From Cryobacterium aureum (GTDB taxonomy: Bacteria; Actinomycetota; Actinomycetes; Actinomycetales; Microbacteriaceae), in contig NZ_PPTG01000048.1 of NCBI RefSeq assembly GCF_002954245.1, forward strand, positions 434,001-498,000: a stretch of DNA of 64,000 nt. Reading direction: 5' to 3'. The notes beneath the pieces were generated by a model. It saw only the letters and a program-made list of their open reading frames with translations, had not been told where the DNA came from and did not search any database. A program made the translations under genes and the position numbers. Shown here piece after piece: positions 1 to 9,185 of the stretch (position 1 is its first letter; every line of letters begins with the position of its first letter).

Positions 1-2286
1 ACCCACCTGCTCAGCCTCGCCGCGAGGCACGGCGTCGGCGAAGAGCAGATCGACCAGCTGCTGCGCGAGAACGTGCTCGTTGACCTTTACCCGCTGGTGC
101 GCAAGACCATGCGCGTTGGGTCCCACTCTTACTCGATCAAGAAGCTCGAACCGCTCTATATGGGTGCCGAGCTGCGGGCTGGGGAGGTCACCAACGCGGC
201 CGATTCGATCACTGAATACGCCGCAGCCCGGGACCTGCACGAGCACGGAGATCAGGCCGAAGCGCAGCGCATGCTCGACTCCATCGCCGACTACAACCGC
301 TACGACTGCGTGTCAACGCTGCGCCTGCGTGACTGGTTGCTCACGCTGGCGCGCGGGGCTGGCATCCGCCCGTCCGCCAGCACGAGCGAAACAGATGCCG
401 ACCCGCTCGAGCCGTCACCGGTGCGCGACGCCCTGCTCGCCATCGCTGCGCCAACGACACCCCACGCCCCACGCAGCGCCGACCAGACCGCGGCCGCTTT
501 CGCCGCCGCCGCGATCGACTACCACCGGCGGGAGCAGAAAAGCTTTTGGTGGGGGCACTATTTTCGGCTCGAGTACCCGATCGACGAATGGCAGGACACC
601 CGCGACGTACTCGTCGTCGAACGCGTCGACGTGGAACGCGACTGGTTCAGGGAGGGCCAGCAGCGCATCGACCGTCGCCATCTCTGGCTGCGCGGTCGAC
701 TCGCGCCGGGCAGCAGCATCAAACCGGGCGACCAGGCGGGGCCCTACCTCCTCTACGAATACCCCGGGCCGTTTGAGAACCCCGACACCTCGGAAGGCGC
801 GCGCACCCACCGCACCGTGACGGTGCTGGGCGTCGCCGACGACGGCGGCATCCTGGTCGAAGAGACTTTGCTGAAAAACGTTGCCCGATACGATCGCCGG
901 CCGAGCGCCCTCGCGCCGGCCGCACCACCCCGGGCGATGCAGCAGAAGCCCGCCATCGATGAGTGGGCAGCCGCCATCATCGACGCCCGGCCGGGTTGGC
1001 CGCGCGACCCCATGGTCGACATTCTGCGCCGTACTCCTCCGCACACCCGAACGGGGAACCTTGTGGCGGTCGCCGATGGAGACACCATCCACGCCGTCAT
1101 CGCGACGCTGCTCGACCTTGATCACTCCTATCTCGCCATTCAGGGGCCGCCCGGCACCGGCAAGACCTACCTCGGCGCCCACGTCATCACCGCGCTCGTG
1201 CAGCAGCACGGCTGGAAGATCGGTGTCGTCGCCCAGTCCCACGCGGTGGTGGAGAACCTGCTCGACGCCGTCGTCAGCGCCGGGCTCGAGCCGGCTCTTG
1301 TCGGCAAGGTCGCCAAAACCGGCGCCGACCCGGCAGAGCCCGCCTACACCGTCCTGCCAAAAGACAGGCAACTTCTCTTCGCAGTGGATCACATCGCAAC
1401 GGGATTCGTCGTCGGCGGCACCGCGTGGGATTTCAGCAATCCGGCCCGCGTGCCGCGCCACAGCCTCGATCTGCTCGTCGTCGACGAGGCCGGCCAATTC
1501 TCGCTCGCCTCGACCATCGCGGCGAGCGTCGGTTCGCGCAGTCTTTTGTTGCTCGGCGACCCGCAGCAACTACCGCAGGTCAGTCAGGGCACCCACCCCG
1601 AGCCGATCGACCAGTCTGCCCTGGGCTGGGTCGCCGCCGGCCATGATGTGCTGCCCGCCGACCGGGGGTATTTTCTCGCCGAGAGTCGCCGCATGCACCC
1701 GGAGGTCACTGCCTCGGTCTCCCGACTGTCCTACGGCGGACTGCTGCGCGCAAACCCGGTCACCTCGACCCGCCTGTTGGCCGGCATCGCGCCCGGCCTG
1801 CACGCGGTCCCGGTCGTGCACGCCGGTAACTCGACTTCTTCACCCGAAGAAGCGGATACCGTCGTCGCGCTCGTGCGCGCTGCCCTCGGCCGCCGGTGGA
1901 CCGACCCGACCATTGATCGGGTCGATGACCCACTGACCGAAGCCGACGTGATCGTCGTCACCCCCTACAACGCCCAGTTGGGGCTCGTCCGCGAGGCGCT
2001 GGCCGCTGCAGGTTACGCCTCTGTGAGGGTGGGGACGGTGGATAAGTTCCAGGGTCAGGAGGCCGCAGTGGCTATCGTTACGCTCGCCGCCAGCTCGGCC
2101 GATGACGTGCCGCGCGGCCTGGCATTTCTGATCATGAAGAATCGCCTGAACGTGGCCATCTCGCGGGCCAAATGGGCCGCTTATCTGGTTTATTCTCCGG
2201 CGCTCACCGACTACCTGCCCGTGACGCCAGCCGGCGTCGCCGAGCTCAGCGCGTTCATCAGCCTGGTCGAGCCAGGCGTGATCTAA
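1..2286 (+). CDS. RecB-family nuclease / superfamily 1 DNA helicase fusion (TM0106-type), 5' end missing
   Basis: The frame is open to base 1, so the N-terminus lies outside the window. The block at 292-342 (Y-N-R-Y-D-C then L-R-D-W-L-L) is the typical end of the predicted RecB/RNase H-like nuclease part of TM0106-family proteins. The rest is an SF1 helicase: Walker A GPPGTGKT (1144-1167), Walker B DEAG (1483-1494), GDPQQLPQ (1555-1578), then VDKFQGQEA and VAISRAK near the C-terminus. It probably unwinds and cuts nucleic acid, but the exact substrate of this family is not established. The stop overlaps the stop of the convergent thioesterase gene by a few bases. The missing part should hold the catalytic acidic residues of the nuclease, so activity cannot be judged here. 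Confidence 0.9.
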   Translation, partial: THLLSLAARHGVGEEQIDQLLRENVLVDLYPLVRKTMRVGSHSYSIKKLEPLYMGAELRAGEVTNAADSITEYAAARDLHEHGDQAEAQRMLDSIADYNRYDCVSTLRLRDWLLTLARGAGIRPSASTSETDADPLEPSPVRDALLAIAAPTTPHAPRSADQTAAAFAAAAIDYHRREQKSFWWGHYFRLEYPIDEWQDTRDVLVVERVDVERDWFREGQQRIDRRHLWLRGRLAPGSSIKPGDQAGPYLLYEYPGPFENPDTSEGARTHRTVTVLGVADDGGILVEETLLKNVARYDRRPSALAPAAPPRAMQQKPAIDEWAAAIIDARPGWPRDPMVDILRRTPPHTRTGNLVAVADGDTIHAVIATLLDLDHSYLAIQGPPGTGKTYLGAHVITALVQQHGWKIGVVAQSHAVVENLLDAVVSAGLEPALVGKVAKTGADPAEPAYTVLPKDRQLLFAVDHIATGFVVGGTAWDFSNPARVPRHSLDLLVVDEAGQFSLASTIAASVGSRSLLLLGDPQQLPQVSQGTHPEPIDQSALGWVAAGHDVLPADRGYFLAESRRMHPEVTASVSRLSYGGLLRANPVTSTRLLAGIAPGLHAVPVVHAGNSTSSPEEADTVVALVRAALGRRWTDPTIDRVDDPLTEADVIVVTPYNAQLGLVREALAAAGYASVRVGTVDKFQGQEAAVAIVTLAASSADDVPRGLAFLIMKNRLNVAISRAKWAAYLVYSPALTDYLPVTPAGVAELSAFISLVEPGVI

Positions 2287-2708
2287 CCCCGCGGTGGAAG
2301 ATCCTTGATGATGTTCGTGATGCGAATCGTCGAGCACCGACGTCCGGCATCATCCGTGACGACGATCTCGTGAGTGGTGAGGGTGCGGCCCAGGTGAATC
2401 GGGGTGCAGACCCCGGTCACATAGCCGGAGGTTGCCGAGCGGTTGTGCGAAGCGTTGATCTCAATGCCCACTGCGAGCTTCCCCGGACCGGCATGCAAAT
2501 TCGCGGCCATCGAGCCAAGCGACTCGCCCAGCACGACGTAGGCTCCGCCGTGCATGAGCATGGCCGGCTGCGTGTTGCCGGCCACCGGCATCCGCGCGAC
2601 GGCCCGGTCAATCGTGAACTCGGTGAACTCCAGCCCCATCTTGTCGGCCAGGTCTCCGCCACCGCGCTGCTGAACCCAGGCGAGTGCGTCGTCGGTCGTA
2701 TTGAACAT
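2283..2708 (-). CDS. Hotdog-fold thioesterase (PaaI/4HBT type)
   Basis: A protein of about 141 aa with the PaaI-like hotdog signature: an M-L-M-H-G-G-A-Y helix start, then N-A-S-H-N-R-S and a C-terminal beta region. Such enzymes hydrolyse acyl- or aryl-CoA thioesters; the substrate cannot be read from sequence. I start it at the ATG at 2708 and not at the GTG two codons upstream, because that GTG is part of the Shine-Dalgarno stretch AAAGGTG, which sits 4-5 bases before the ATG. It converges on the helicase gene with a 4-base overlap. Confidence 0.88.
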   Translation of the reverse strand: MFNTTDDALAWVQQRGGGDLADKMGLEFTEFTIDRAVARMPVAGNTQPAMLMHGGAYVVLGESLGSMAANLHAGPGKLAVGIEINASHNRSATSGYVTGVCTPIHLGRTLTTHEIVVTDDAGRRCSTIRITNIIKDLPPRG

Positions 2709-2749
2709 GATCACCTTTGGTCGGGGGAGCCCACACGGGAAGACGCTTG

Positions 2750-2755
2750 TAGGCT
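2750..2755 (+). promoter_or_regulatory. -10 box of polA (leaderless)
   Basis: TAGGCT lies six bases before the GTG at 2762. This is the spacing expected if transcription starts on the start codon. A G-rich AGGGGAG overlaps the GTG and is too close to act as a normal ribosome site for it. No clear -35 box. Confidence 0.6.
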
Positions 2756-2761
2756 AGGGGA

Positions 2762-5434
2762 GTGTTGGACTCCGAAAAGCCTACCCTGATGATCATCGAC
2801 GGCCATTCCCTGGCATTCCGGGCGTTCTTCGCTCTGCCAGTGGATAGCTTCCAGACCCACGCCGGTCAGCATACGAACGCCATCCACGGCTTTCTGTCGA
2901 TGCTGCTCAGCCTGCTGCGCAACGAGAAGCCGACCCACCTCGCCGTCGCGTTCGACATCTCCCGTGCGTCCTTTCGCACCCGGGAATACCCCGAGTACAA
3001 GGGCACCCGCAATGCGACGCCGCCGGAGTTCCTCGGGCAGATTCCGCTGCTGCAGGAAGCTCTCGCCGCGATGAACATCACCACCATCACCAAGGAAGAC
3101 TTCGAGGCCGACGATATTCTCGCGACACTGTCGGTTGAAGGAACAGCCGCCGGCTACAACGTGCTCGTCGTCTCCGGCGACCGGGATGCCATCCAGCTGG
3201 TCAACGAGACCGTCACCCTGCTGTACCCCGCGAGCCAGGGCGTGTCAGCCCTCACCCGCTACGACCCGGCCCGGGTGCGCGAGCGCTACGGCATCGAGCC
3301 CGAGCAATACCCCGACGTCGCCGCTCTGGTTGGTGAAACCAGCGACAACCTGATCGGCATCAGCAAGGTCGGCGAGAAGACCGCCGTGAAGTGGCTCGGC
3401 CTGTACGGCAGTCTCGACGGCATCCTGGAACACGCCGAGGAGATCAAGGGGGTCGTGGGCAACAACCTGCGAGAGCAAAAAGAGAACGCGATTCGCAACC
3501 GCCGTCTCAACCGCCTCGTCACCGACCTGGAGCTGCCGATGGCCGTTGCCGCACTCGAACGCGGTGCCATGAACACCGACGCGGTGCGGGACATCTTCAC
3601 CCGCCTCGAATTCAAGACCCTCCTCGACCGGGTGCTCAAGCTCGCCGGCGAAGACCCGGCGGTTGAAGCAGCCATCGCCGTCATCGACGAGGTACCTGCT
3701 CTGCAGGCCCCCATCGCGCAGGACCTGCTCGACGAAGAACTGCAGTCCTGGCTCGACCGTGCCATCGCGGCTCACCCGGCCGGCCTCGGCCTCACCGTTG
3801 AGGTGCAGGACGGCAAGGCAATCGGCTTTGGTCTGGCCAGCCCGACCGAGACCATCAACCTGCCGTGGCAGCCGGGACGCAAAGACTACGCCCCGCTTGA
3901 AGGGTGGCTCGCGAGTTCGGCACCGAAGATAATGAACGACGCCAAGCACCAAGTGAAGGCGCTTCGCCGCAGCGGCCTACCGTTCAGTGGACTCGCCTTC
4001 GACACTTTGGTCGGAGCCTGGCTCATCCGTCCGGGTGGCCCCGACAAGACCCTGGCCGACCTCGTGTCGCGCTACCTCGACGAAACCCTGCCCATCGCCG
4101 ACCCCAACCAGCTCGTGCCCGACGAGACCCAGCAGGCTGGCGCCCCCGCCCAGGCCTGGTATACCCAGCGTGTCTTCGCGGCGGTTGAAACGACCCTCGA
4201 CCCCGGTTCGCTGAAACTCCTGATCGAGATCGAGCTGCCGACTCTGCTCGCCCTGGCCGACATGGAGTTGGCCGGCGTCAGCGTCTCGCACGAGCAGCTC
4301 GCCGAACTGTCCGCCGAGCTCGGTGCCAGCACTGCGAGCCTCGCCGCCGCCGCCTACGCCGAGATTGGCCGTGAGGTAAACCTTGGCTCGCCCAAACAGC
4401 TGCAGGACGTTCTGTTCGACCAGCTCGAGATGCCCAAGACCCGCGCGAACAAGACCGGTTTTTCAACGGATGCCGGTGCCCTCGCCGACCTGCAAGCCAG
4501 CAACCCGCATCCGTTTCTCGATCTGCTGCAGAAGCACCGCGACGCCACCAAACTGCGTCAGATCGTGGAAACCCTCGACAAAGCTATCGACACGAGCGGC
4601 CGCATCCACACGACCTATGTGCAGATCGGTACGACAACCGGCCGTATCTCGTCGAACGACCCGAACCTGCAGAACATCCCGGTGCGCACCGAAGAGGGCA
4701 GGCGCATCCGTGCCGCCTTCCAGGCCGGGCAAGACAGCGAGAGCCTGCTGACCGCCGACTACTCGCAGATCGAAATGCGCATCATGGCGCACCTGTCCGA
4801 AGATGCCGGCCTGATCGAGGCCTTCAATGCTGGCGAAGACCTGCACCGTTTCGTCGGTTCCCGCATCTTCGGCGTCGACCCGGCCGATGTGTCCGGCGAA
4901 ATGCGCAGCAAGGTCAAAGCCATGAGCTATGGGCTCGCCTATGGCCTCAGCGCCTTCGGCCTGTCCAAGCAACTTCGGATCGACACCAAAGAGGCCAAAC
5001 AGCTCATGACCGACTACTTCGAGCGGTTCGGTGCGGTGCGTGCGTACCTGCGCAACGTGGTCGAGCAGGCTAAGGTCGACGGTTACACCGAGACCATCTT
5101 CGGTCGCCGCCGCCCATTCCCCGATCTGGCCAGCCCTAAACGGGTTCTGCGCGACAACGCGGAACGAGCGGCGCTCAACGCGCCGATTCAGGGGTCGGCA
5201 GCGGACATCATGAAGATCGCCATGAACGGTATCGCTGCTGATCTGATGGATGCCTCGATGGAGTCCAGCATGCTGTTGCAGGTGCACGACGAATTGATCT
5301 TCGACGTCGCGCCTGGCGAATGGGATGCGCTGCGCCAGGTGGTCACCCACAACATGGAATCCGCCGCAGATTTGCTCGTTCCGTTGGAGGTTCAGGTCGG
5401 TCGCGGACCCAACTGGGACGCCGCCGCCCACTAA
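2762..5434 (+). CDS. polA: DNA polymerase I
   Basis: An 890-residue family A polymerase for gap filling in excision repair and Okazaki-fragment maturation. Residues 1 to ~290 form the 5'-3' exonuclease (M-I-I-D-G-H-S-L-A-F-R start). The middle ~310-490 corresponds to the 3'-5' exonuclease fold but lacks the D-x-E metal motif, as in other actinobacterial PolA, so proofreading is not expected. The polymerase part has motif A D-Y-S-Q-I-E (Asp666), the O-helix K-A-M-S-Y-G with Tyr723 at the E. coli Phe762 position, and motif C H-D-E (842-844). The Tyr is usual in actinobacteria and predicts weak discrimination against dideoxynucleotides. A TTG at 2765 is a less likely alternative start. Confidence 0.97.
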   Translation: MLDSEKPTLMIIDGHSLAFRAFFALPVDSFQTHAGQHTNAIHGFLSMLLSLLRNEKPTHLAVAFDISRASFRTREYPEYKGTRNATPPEFLGQIPLLQEALAAMNITTITKEDFEADDILATLSVEGTAAGYNVLVVSGDRDAIQLVNETVTLLYPASQGVSALTRYDPARVRERYGIEPEQYPDVAALVGETSDNLIGISKVGEKTAVKWLGLYGSLDGILEHAEEIKGVVGNNLREQKENAIRNRRLNRLVTDLELPMAVAALERGAMNTDAVRDIFTRLEFKTLLDRVLKLAGEDPAVEAAIAVIDEVPALQAPIAQDLLDEELQSWLDRAIAAHPAGLGLTVEVQDGKAIGFGLASPTETINLPWQPGRKDYAPLEGWLASSAPKIMNDAKHQVKALRRSGLPFSGLAFDTLVGAWLIRPGGPDKTLADLVSRYLDETLPIADPNQLVPDETQQAGAPAQAWYTQRVFAAVETTLDPGSLKLLIEIELPTLLALADMELAGVSVSHEQLAELSAELGASTASLAAAAYAEIGREVNLGSPKQLQDVLFDQLEMPKTRANKTGFSTDAGALADLQASNPHPFLDLLQKHRDATKLRQIVETLDKAIDTSGRIHTTYVQIGTTTGRISSNDPNLQNIPVRTEEGRRIRAAFQAGQDSESLLTADYSQIEMRIMAHLSEDAGLIEAFNAGEDLHRFVGSRIFGVDPADVSGEMRSKVKAMSYGLAYGLSAFGLSKQLRIDTKEAKQLMTDYFERFGAVRAYLRNVVEQAKVDGYTETIFGRRRPFPDLASPKRVLRDNAERAALNAPIQGSAADIMKIAMNGIAADLMDASMESSMLLQVHDELIFDVAPGEWDALRQVVTHNMESAADLLVPLEVQVGRGPNWDAAAH

Positions 5435-5460
5435 TCCGGTAAGCGTTGATCGGCCATTTT

Positions 5461-5472
5461 CCCCAATTGGGG
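5461..5472. repeat. Perfect 12-bp palindrome upstream of the DUF885 gene
   Basis: CCCCAATTGGGG lies about 25 bases before the -10 box of the next gene, next to where a -35 element would be. It could be an operator or the remains of a polA terminator (it follows a short T run but has no T run after it). No regulator is implied. Confidence 0.45.
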
Positions 5473-5496
5473 GGTTCGGCTGGAATCGTCGTGTTC

Positions 5497-5502
5497 TAGG
5501 CT
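5497..5502 (+). promoter_or_regulatory. -10 box of the DUF885 gene (leaderless)
   Basis: TAGGCT ends six bases before the ATG at 5509, the same geometry as polA. There is no Shine-Dalgarno sequence before the ATG. Confidence 0.65.
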
Positions 5503-5508
5503 CGACGC

Positions 5509-7185
5509 ATGACAAACGACATCCAGCGCACTCCCACGGCCATCGACCAGATCGCTGAAGAGTGGGTGGACACCCTCGTCGACCTTGACCCAACGGTGGG
5601 TACCTACATCGGCCGCACCGAGGGTGATGGCCGCTACGGCGACTACTCCCCGGCGGGCCACGAACGCTTCGTCGACGAGGCTAAGAAGACGATCGCACAG
5701 CTGGATGCCGCAGCCCCGGTTGACAGTGTCGACGAGGTTACGAAGACGGACCTGCGCAGCGAGTTGTCGCTCAGCGTCGAGAGTTCAGACGCACAGCTGC
5801 AACTGCGCGACCTCAACGTCATCGCCTCACCGGCCCAGGAGATCCGCGAAATATTCGACCTCATGCCCACGAAGACCGTCGACGACTGGGCCAACATCTC
5901 AAGCAGGTTGGGTACCCTCCCGGCCGCCATCGACGGGTACATCGAGACCCTCCGCCTCGGCATCGAGCGTGGGGTGACCCCGGCGCGCCGCCAGGTACGT
6001 GAGGTGCTCGCTCAGGCCCAGCGCCACGCCGCCAATGACGGCTTCTTCGCCGAATTCTCAGCGAACGCGTCTCTCGATAGCGGCACCCTGCCCGCTTCCC
6101 TCGCCAAGGACCTCGGCCTCGGCGCCCGTCGTTCGGCCGCCGCCTACGACAAGCTGGCAACCTTCTTCCGCGATGAACTCGAGGGCAAGGCCACCGTCGA
6201 CGACGCGATCGGCCGCGAGCTTTACACCCTCGCCTCCCGCCGTTTTCTCGGCGCCACGATCGACCTCGATGAGACCTACGAGTGGGGCATCGAAGAACTC
6301 GCCCGCATGGTCGAAGAGCAAGAGAAAGTCGCCGACCAGATCAAGCCCGGCGCGAGCGTACTCGAAGCAATCGCCCACCTCGACACGGACCCGCGCCGTA
6401 AGCTGCACGGCACCCAGGCCCTGCAAGAGTGGATGCAGCGCACCAGCGACAAGGCCGTCGCCGACCTCGCCGAAACCCAGTTCGACATCCCCGACGAGAT
6501 CAAGACCATCGAGTGCATGATCGCCCCGACCCAGGAAGGTGGCATCTACTACACCGGGCCGACCGACGACTTCTCCCGTCCCGGGCGAATGTGGTGGTCG
6601 GTGCCCGTCGGTGTGACCGAATTCGACACCTGGCGCGAGCTCACGACCGTGTACCACGAGGGTGTGCCCGGCCACCACCTGCAGATCGGCCAGGCCGTCT
6701 ACAACCGGGCCAAGCTCAACACCTGGCGCCGTCAGCTGGCCGGCACCTCGGGCCACGCCGAGGGCTGGGCCCTCTACGCCGAACGCCTGATGGAACAACT
6801 CGGCTACCTCGACGACCCGGCTGACCGCCTCGGCATGCTCGACGGGCAGCGGATGCGCGCCGCTCGCGTCGTTCTCGACATCGGTGTGCACCTGGGCAAG
6901 GCTCGGCCCGACGGTTCCGGCCCATGGACCGCGGACTATGCCTTCGAATTTCTCGGTCAGAACGTCAACATGAACGCGAGCTTCGTCAAGTTCGAGGTCA
7001 ACCGCTATCTCGGATGGCCAGGCCAGGCGCCGTCCTACAAGGTGGGCCAGCGTATTTGGGAGCAACTCCGCGACGCCGCGAAGATAAGTCAGGGCGACGC
7101 CTTCTCAATCAAGGAATTCCATCGCACCGCCCTCGACTTGGGAGGCGTGGGTCTCGACACGCTGCGGTCGGCGCTGCTCAAGTAG
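5509..7185 (+). CDS. DUF885 family protein, putative zinc metallopeptidase
   Basis: A 558-residue DUF885 protein. The family's metal-site signature is at residues 383-390, H-E-G-V-P-G-H-H, followed by L-Q and, further on, G-H-A-E-G-W-A-L-Y-A-E-R. This arrangement resembles zinc carboxypeptidase-like enzymes, but no substrate has been firmly assigned to this group. There is no signal peptide, so it should be cytoplasmic. The gene appears monocistronic: it has its own leaderless promoter and is followed by the rpsA promoter region. Confidence 0.9.
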   Translation: MTNDIQRTPTAIDQIAEEWVDTLVDLDPTVGTYIGRTEGDGRYGDYSPAGHERFVDEAKKTIAQLDAAAPVDSVDEVTKTDLRSELSLSVESSDAQLQLRDLNVIASPAQEIREIFDLMPTKTVDDWANISSRLGTLPAAIDGYIETLRLGIERGVTPARRQVREVLAQAQRHAANDGFFAEFSANASLDSGTLPASLAKDLGLGARRSAAAYDKLATFFRDELEGKATVDDAIGRELYTLASRRFLGATIDLDETYEWGIEELARMVEEQEKVADQIKPGASVLEAIAHLDTDPRRKLHGTQALQEWMQRTSDKAVADLAETQFDIPDEIKTIECMIAPTQEGGIYYTGPTDDFSRPGRMWWSVPVGVTEFDTWRELTTVYHEGVPGHHLQIGQAVYNRAKLNTWRRQLAGTSGHAEGWALYAERLMEQLGYLDDPADRLGMLDGQRMRAARVVLDIGVHLGKARPDGSGPWTADYAFEFLGQNVNMNASFVKFEVNRYLGWPGQAPSYKVGQRIWEQLRDAAKISQGDAFSIKEFHRTALDLGGVGLDTLRSALLK

Positions 7186-7216
7186 GGTATCCATGGAAAG
7201 TGCGGTGAGTCTGGCC

Positions 7217-7261
7217 AAGTTACCCGTGCCGGTCAAGTTAACCGTGCCGGTCGAGTTGCCC
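7217..7261. repeat. 18-bp tandem repeat upstream of the rpsA promoter
   Basis: Two adjoining 18-bp units (7217-7234 and 7235-7252) differ at one base, and a degenerate third partial copy begins at 7253 (GAGTTGCCC). The partial copy runs into the putative -35 box TTGCCC (7256-7261). It lies outside both flanking genes. Confidence 0.7.
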
Positions 7262-7285
7262 GAGGGGGAGTCTGGTAGCTAGGAT
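7256..7285 (+). promoter_or_regulatory. rpsA promoter
   Basis: TTGCCC (7256-7261) and TAGGAT (7280-7285) are 18 bases apart. Transcription would start near 7292 and give a leader of about 130 nt. The leader holds an imperfect hairpin (7331-7339 paired with 7350-7358), where S1-type autoregulation could act; that role is inference. Confidence 0.6.
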
Positions 7286-7423
7286 AGAGTGTCACATTTG
7301 TGGCACCCTATCCGCTGCCATGCGCGGAGCGTTCCCCGGGTTTTCCATACCGCGGAACAACTAAAACACCTGAACGACCTTTCGCGTGTGGCCCGATTAT
7401 GTCCATCCTGGAGCAACTACTAC

Positions 7424-8878
7424 ATGACAATCGCAACGACCGAACGGGCACCCAAGCAGGTCGCCATCAACGACATTGGATCTGCTGAAGACTTTCTTGC
7501 CGCGGTCGAAAAGACTCTGAAATTCTTCAATGACGGAGACCTCATCGAGGGCACCGTAGTGAAGATCGACCGCGACGAGGTTCTCCTCGACGTTGGGTAC
7601 AAGACTGAGGGTGTCATTCCCTCCCGCGAACTTTCCATCAAGCACGACGTTGACCCTTCCGAGGTTGTCAAGGTCGGCGACCTGGTCGAGGCCCTCGTTC
7701 TTCAGAAGGAAGACAAAGAAGGCCGCCTCATCCTCTCCAAGAAGCGCGCTCAGTACGAGCGTGCATGGGGCGATGTTGAGAAGATCAAGGAGTCCGACGG
7801 TGTTGTCACCGGTTCGGTCATCGAGGTCGTCAAGGGTGGACTCATCGTCGATATCGGCCTGCGTGGCTTTCTGCCGGCATCGCTCATCGAGCTTCGCCGC
7901 GTTCGCGACCTGACCCCGTACCTGGGCCAGGAGATCGAAGCGAAGATCCTCGAACTCGACAAGAACCGCAACAACGTTGTGCTGTCGCGTCGCGCCCTGC
8001 TCGAGCAGACGCAGAGCGAAAGCCGCACCACGTTCCTCAACAACCTTCAGAAGGGACAGGTCCGCAAGGGCGTCGTCTCCTCGATCGTCAACTTCGGCGC
8101 GTTCGTCGACCTCGGCGGCGTCGATGGTCTGGTTCACGTTTCCGAGCTCAGCTGGAAGCACATCGAGCACGCCAGCGAGGTCGTTGAAGTTGGCCAGGAA
8201 GTCACCGTCGAGATCCTCGAGGTTGACCTCGAGCGCGAGCGCGTCTCCCTGTCGCTCAAGGCGACGCAGGAAGACCCGTGGCAGGTCTTCGCCCGCACCC
8301 ACGCCATCGGCCAGGTTGCACCGGGTAAGGTCACCAAGCTCGTTCCGTTCGGTGCGTTTGTTCGCGTTGCCGAGGGCATCGAGGGCCTCGTGCACATCAG
8401 CGAGCTCTCCGGCAAGCACGTCGAGCTCGCCGAGCAGGTTGTCTCGGTCGGCGACGAGGTCTTCGTCAAGGTCATCGATATCGACCTCGAGCGTCGCCGC
8501 ATCTCGTTGAGCCTCAAGCAGGCCAACGATGGCGTCGACCCCGACGGCACCGAGTTCGACCCGGCGCTCTACGGTATGCTCACCGAGTACGACGACAAGG
8601 GCCAGTACAAGTACCCCGAAGGCTTCGACTCCGAGACCAACGAGTGGCGCGAAGGCTTTGACGAGCAGCGCGAAAAGTGGGAGCAGGACTACGCAGCTGC
8701 CCAGGCTCGCTGGGAAGCCCACAAGAAGCAGGTTTCCACCGCGAACGACGAGATCGCTGCCCCCAGCGACGTCGCACCGGCCGGATCGGCCTTCTCGAGC
8801 GAGTCGGCTGGCGCCGGCACGCTCGCCGACGACGAAGCACTCGCGGCTCTGCGCGAGAAGCTCTCCGGCGGCAACTAG
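7424..8878 (+). CDS. rpsA: 30S ribosomal protein bS1
   Basis: A 484-residue S1 protein that helps mRNA bind the 30S subunit. Four S1 OB-fold repeats lie at about residues 39-107, 125-190, 211-280 and 297-366. Repeats 3 and 4 have the best RNA-binding pattern (V-N-F-G-A-F-V-D-L and V-P-F-G-A-F-V-R-V). An acidic, Ala-rich tail follows. I chose the ATG at 7424 because M-T-I-A-T-T is the family's usual beginning; the frame stays open upstream to 7289 but that part has no homology. Four repeats, against six in E. coli, is normal for actinobacteria. Confidence 0.97.
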   Translation: MTIATTERAPKQVAINDIGSAEDFLAAVEKTLKFFNDGDLIEGTVVKIDRDEVLLDVGYKTEGVIPSRELSIKHDVDPSEVVKVGDLVEALVLQKEDKEGRLILSKKRAQYERAWGDVEKIKESDGVVTGSVIEVVKGGLIVDIGLRGFLPASLIELRRVRDLTPYLGQEIEAKILELDKNRNNVVLSRRALLEQTQSESRTTFLNNLQKGQVRKGVVSSIVNFGAFVDLGGVDGLVHVSELSWKHIEHASEVVEVGQEVTVEILEVDLERERVSLSLKATQEDPWQVFARTHAIGQVAPGKVTKLVPFGAFVRVAEGIEGLVHISELSGKHVELAEQVVSVGDEVFVKVIDIDLERRRISLSLKQANDGVDPDGTEFDPALYGMLTEYDDKGQYKYPEGFDSETNEWREGFDEQREKWEQDYAAAQARWEAHKKQVSTANDEIAAPSDVAPAGSAFSSESAGAGTLADDEALAALREKLSGGN

Positions 8879-8914
8879 CAGCACAGCTTCATCCCGCGCC
8901 GTTTGATAGCGCAC

Positions 8915-8950
8915 AACGGGCCGCGTCCTTCGGGATGCGGCCCGTTTTTT
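8915..8950 (+). terminator. rpsA terminator
   Basis: AACGGGCCGC (8915-8924) pairs perfectly with GCGGCCCGTT (8937-8946) across a 12-base loop and runs into a T tract ending at 8950. Confidence 0.88.
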
Positions 8951-9185
8951 GTATGACGTTCGCAAACGGATGGAGGTCGTGCCACCGGGCGCAGCATCCG
9001 TTGGGCAGCTGGCCACGATCACGGCTCACAGAAATCTTCGTGGTATACCTGATAGTGAGGAAACGTCCTCTTTCACAAGCATCATGGCATTCACGAGATT
9101 GTCCAACGGATGTGGTTTTCCCTAGTTACAACCTGTTTCTGGTGGGAACGTGCACGACAGCTTCACCGCCCCATCGGAGAGCCCC
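8951..9185. other. Upstream region of the hybrid sensor gene
   Basis: No gene seen. It holds the palindrome GGTATACC (9042-9049), whose TATACC could be a -10 box for the next gene, and a small GAGGA/TCCTC hairpin (9057-9070). AACGGATG-type words occur twice. Confidence 0.4.

Noticed and set aside
415-1569. Long minus-strand frame opposite the helicase gene
   Set aside because: It mirrors the third-position GC pattern of the plus-strand gene and has no protein-family features; the plus frame carries all helicase motifs.
7397-9022. 541-codon minus-strand frame opposite rpsA
   Set aside because: It is acidic, low in pattern and exactly antisense to the S1 repeats; it would also cross the rpsA terminator.
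9150-9185. GTG at 9150 as the start of the hybrid sensor
   Set aside because: The ATG at 9186 has the better ribosome site and the extra 12 residues add no domain; kept only as an alternative.
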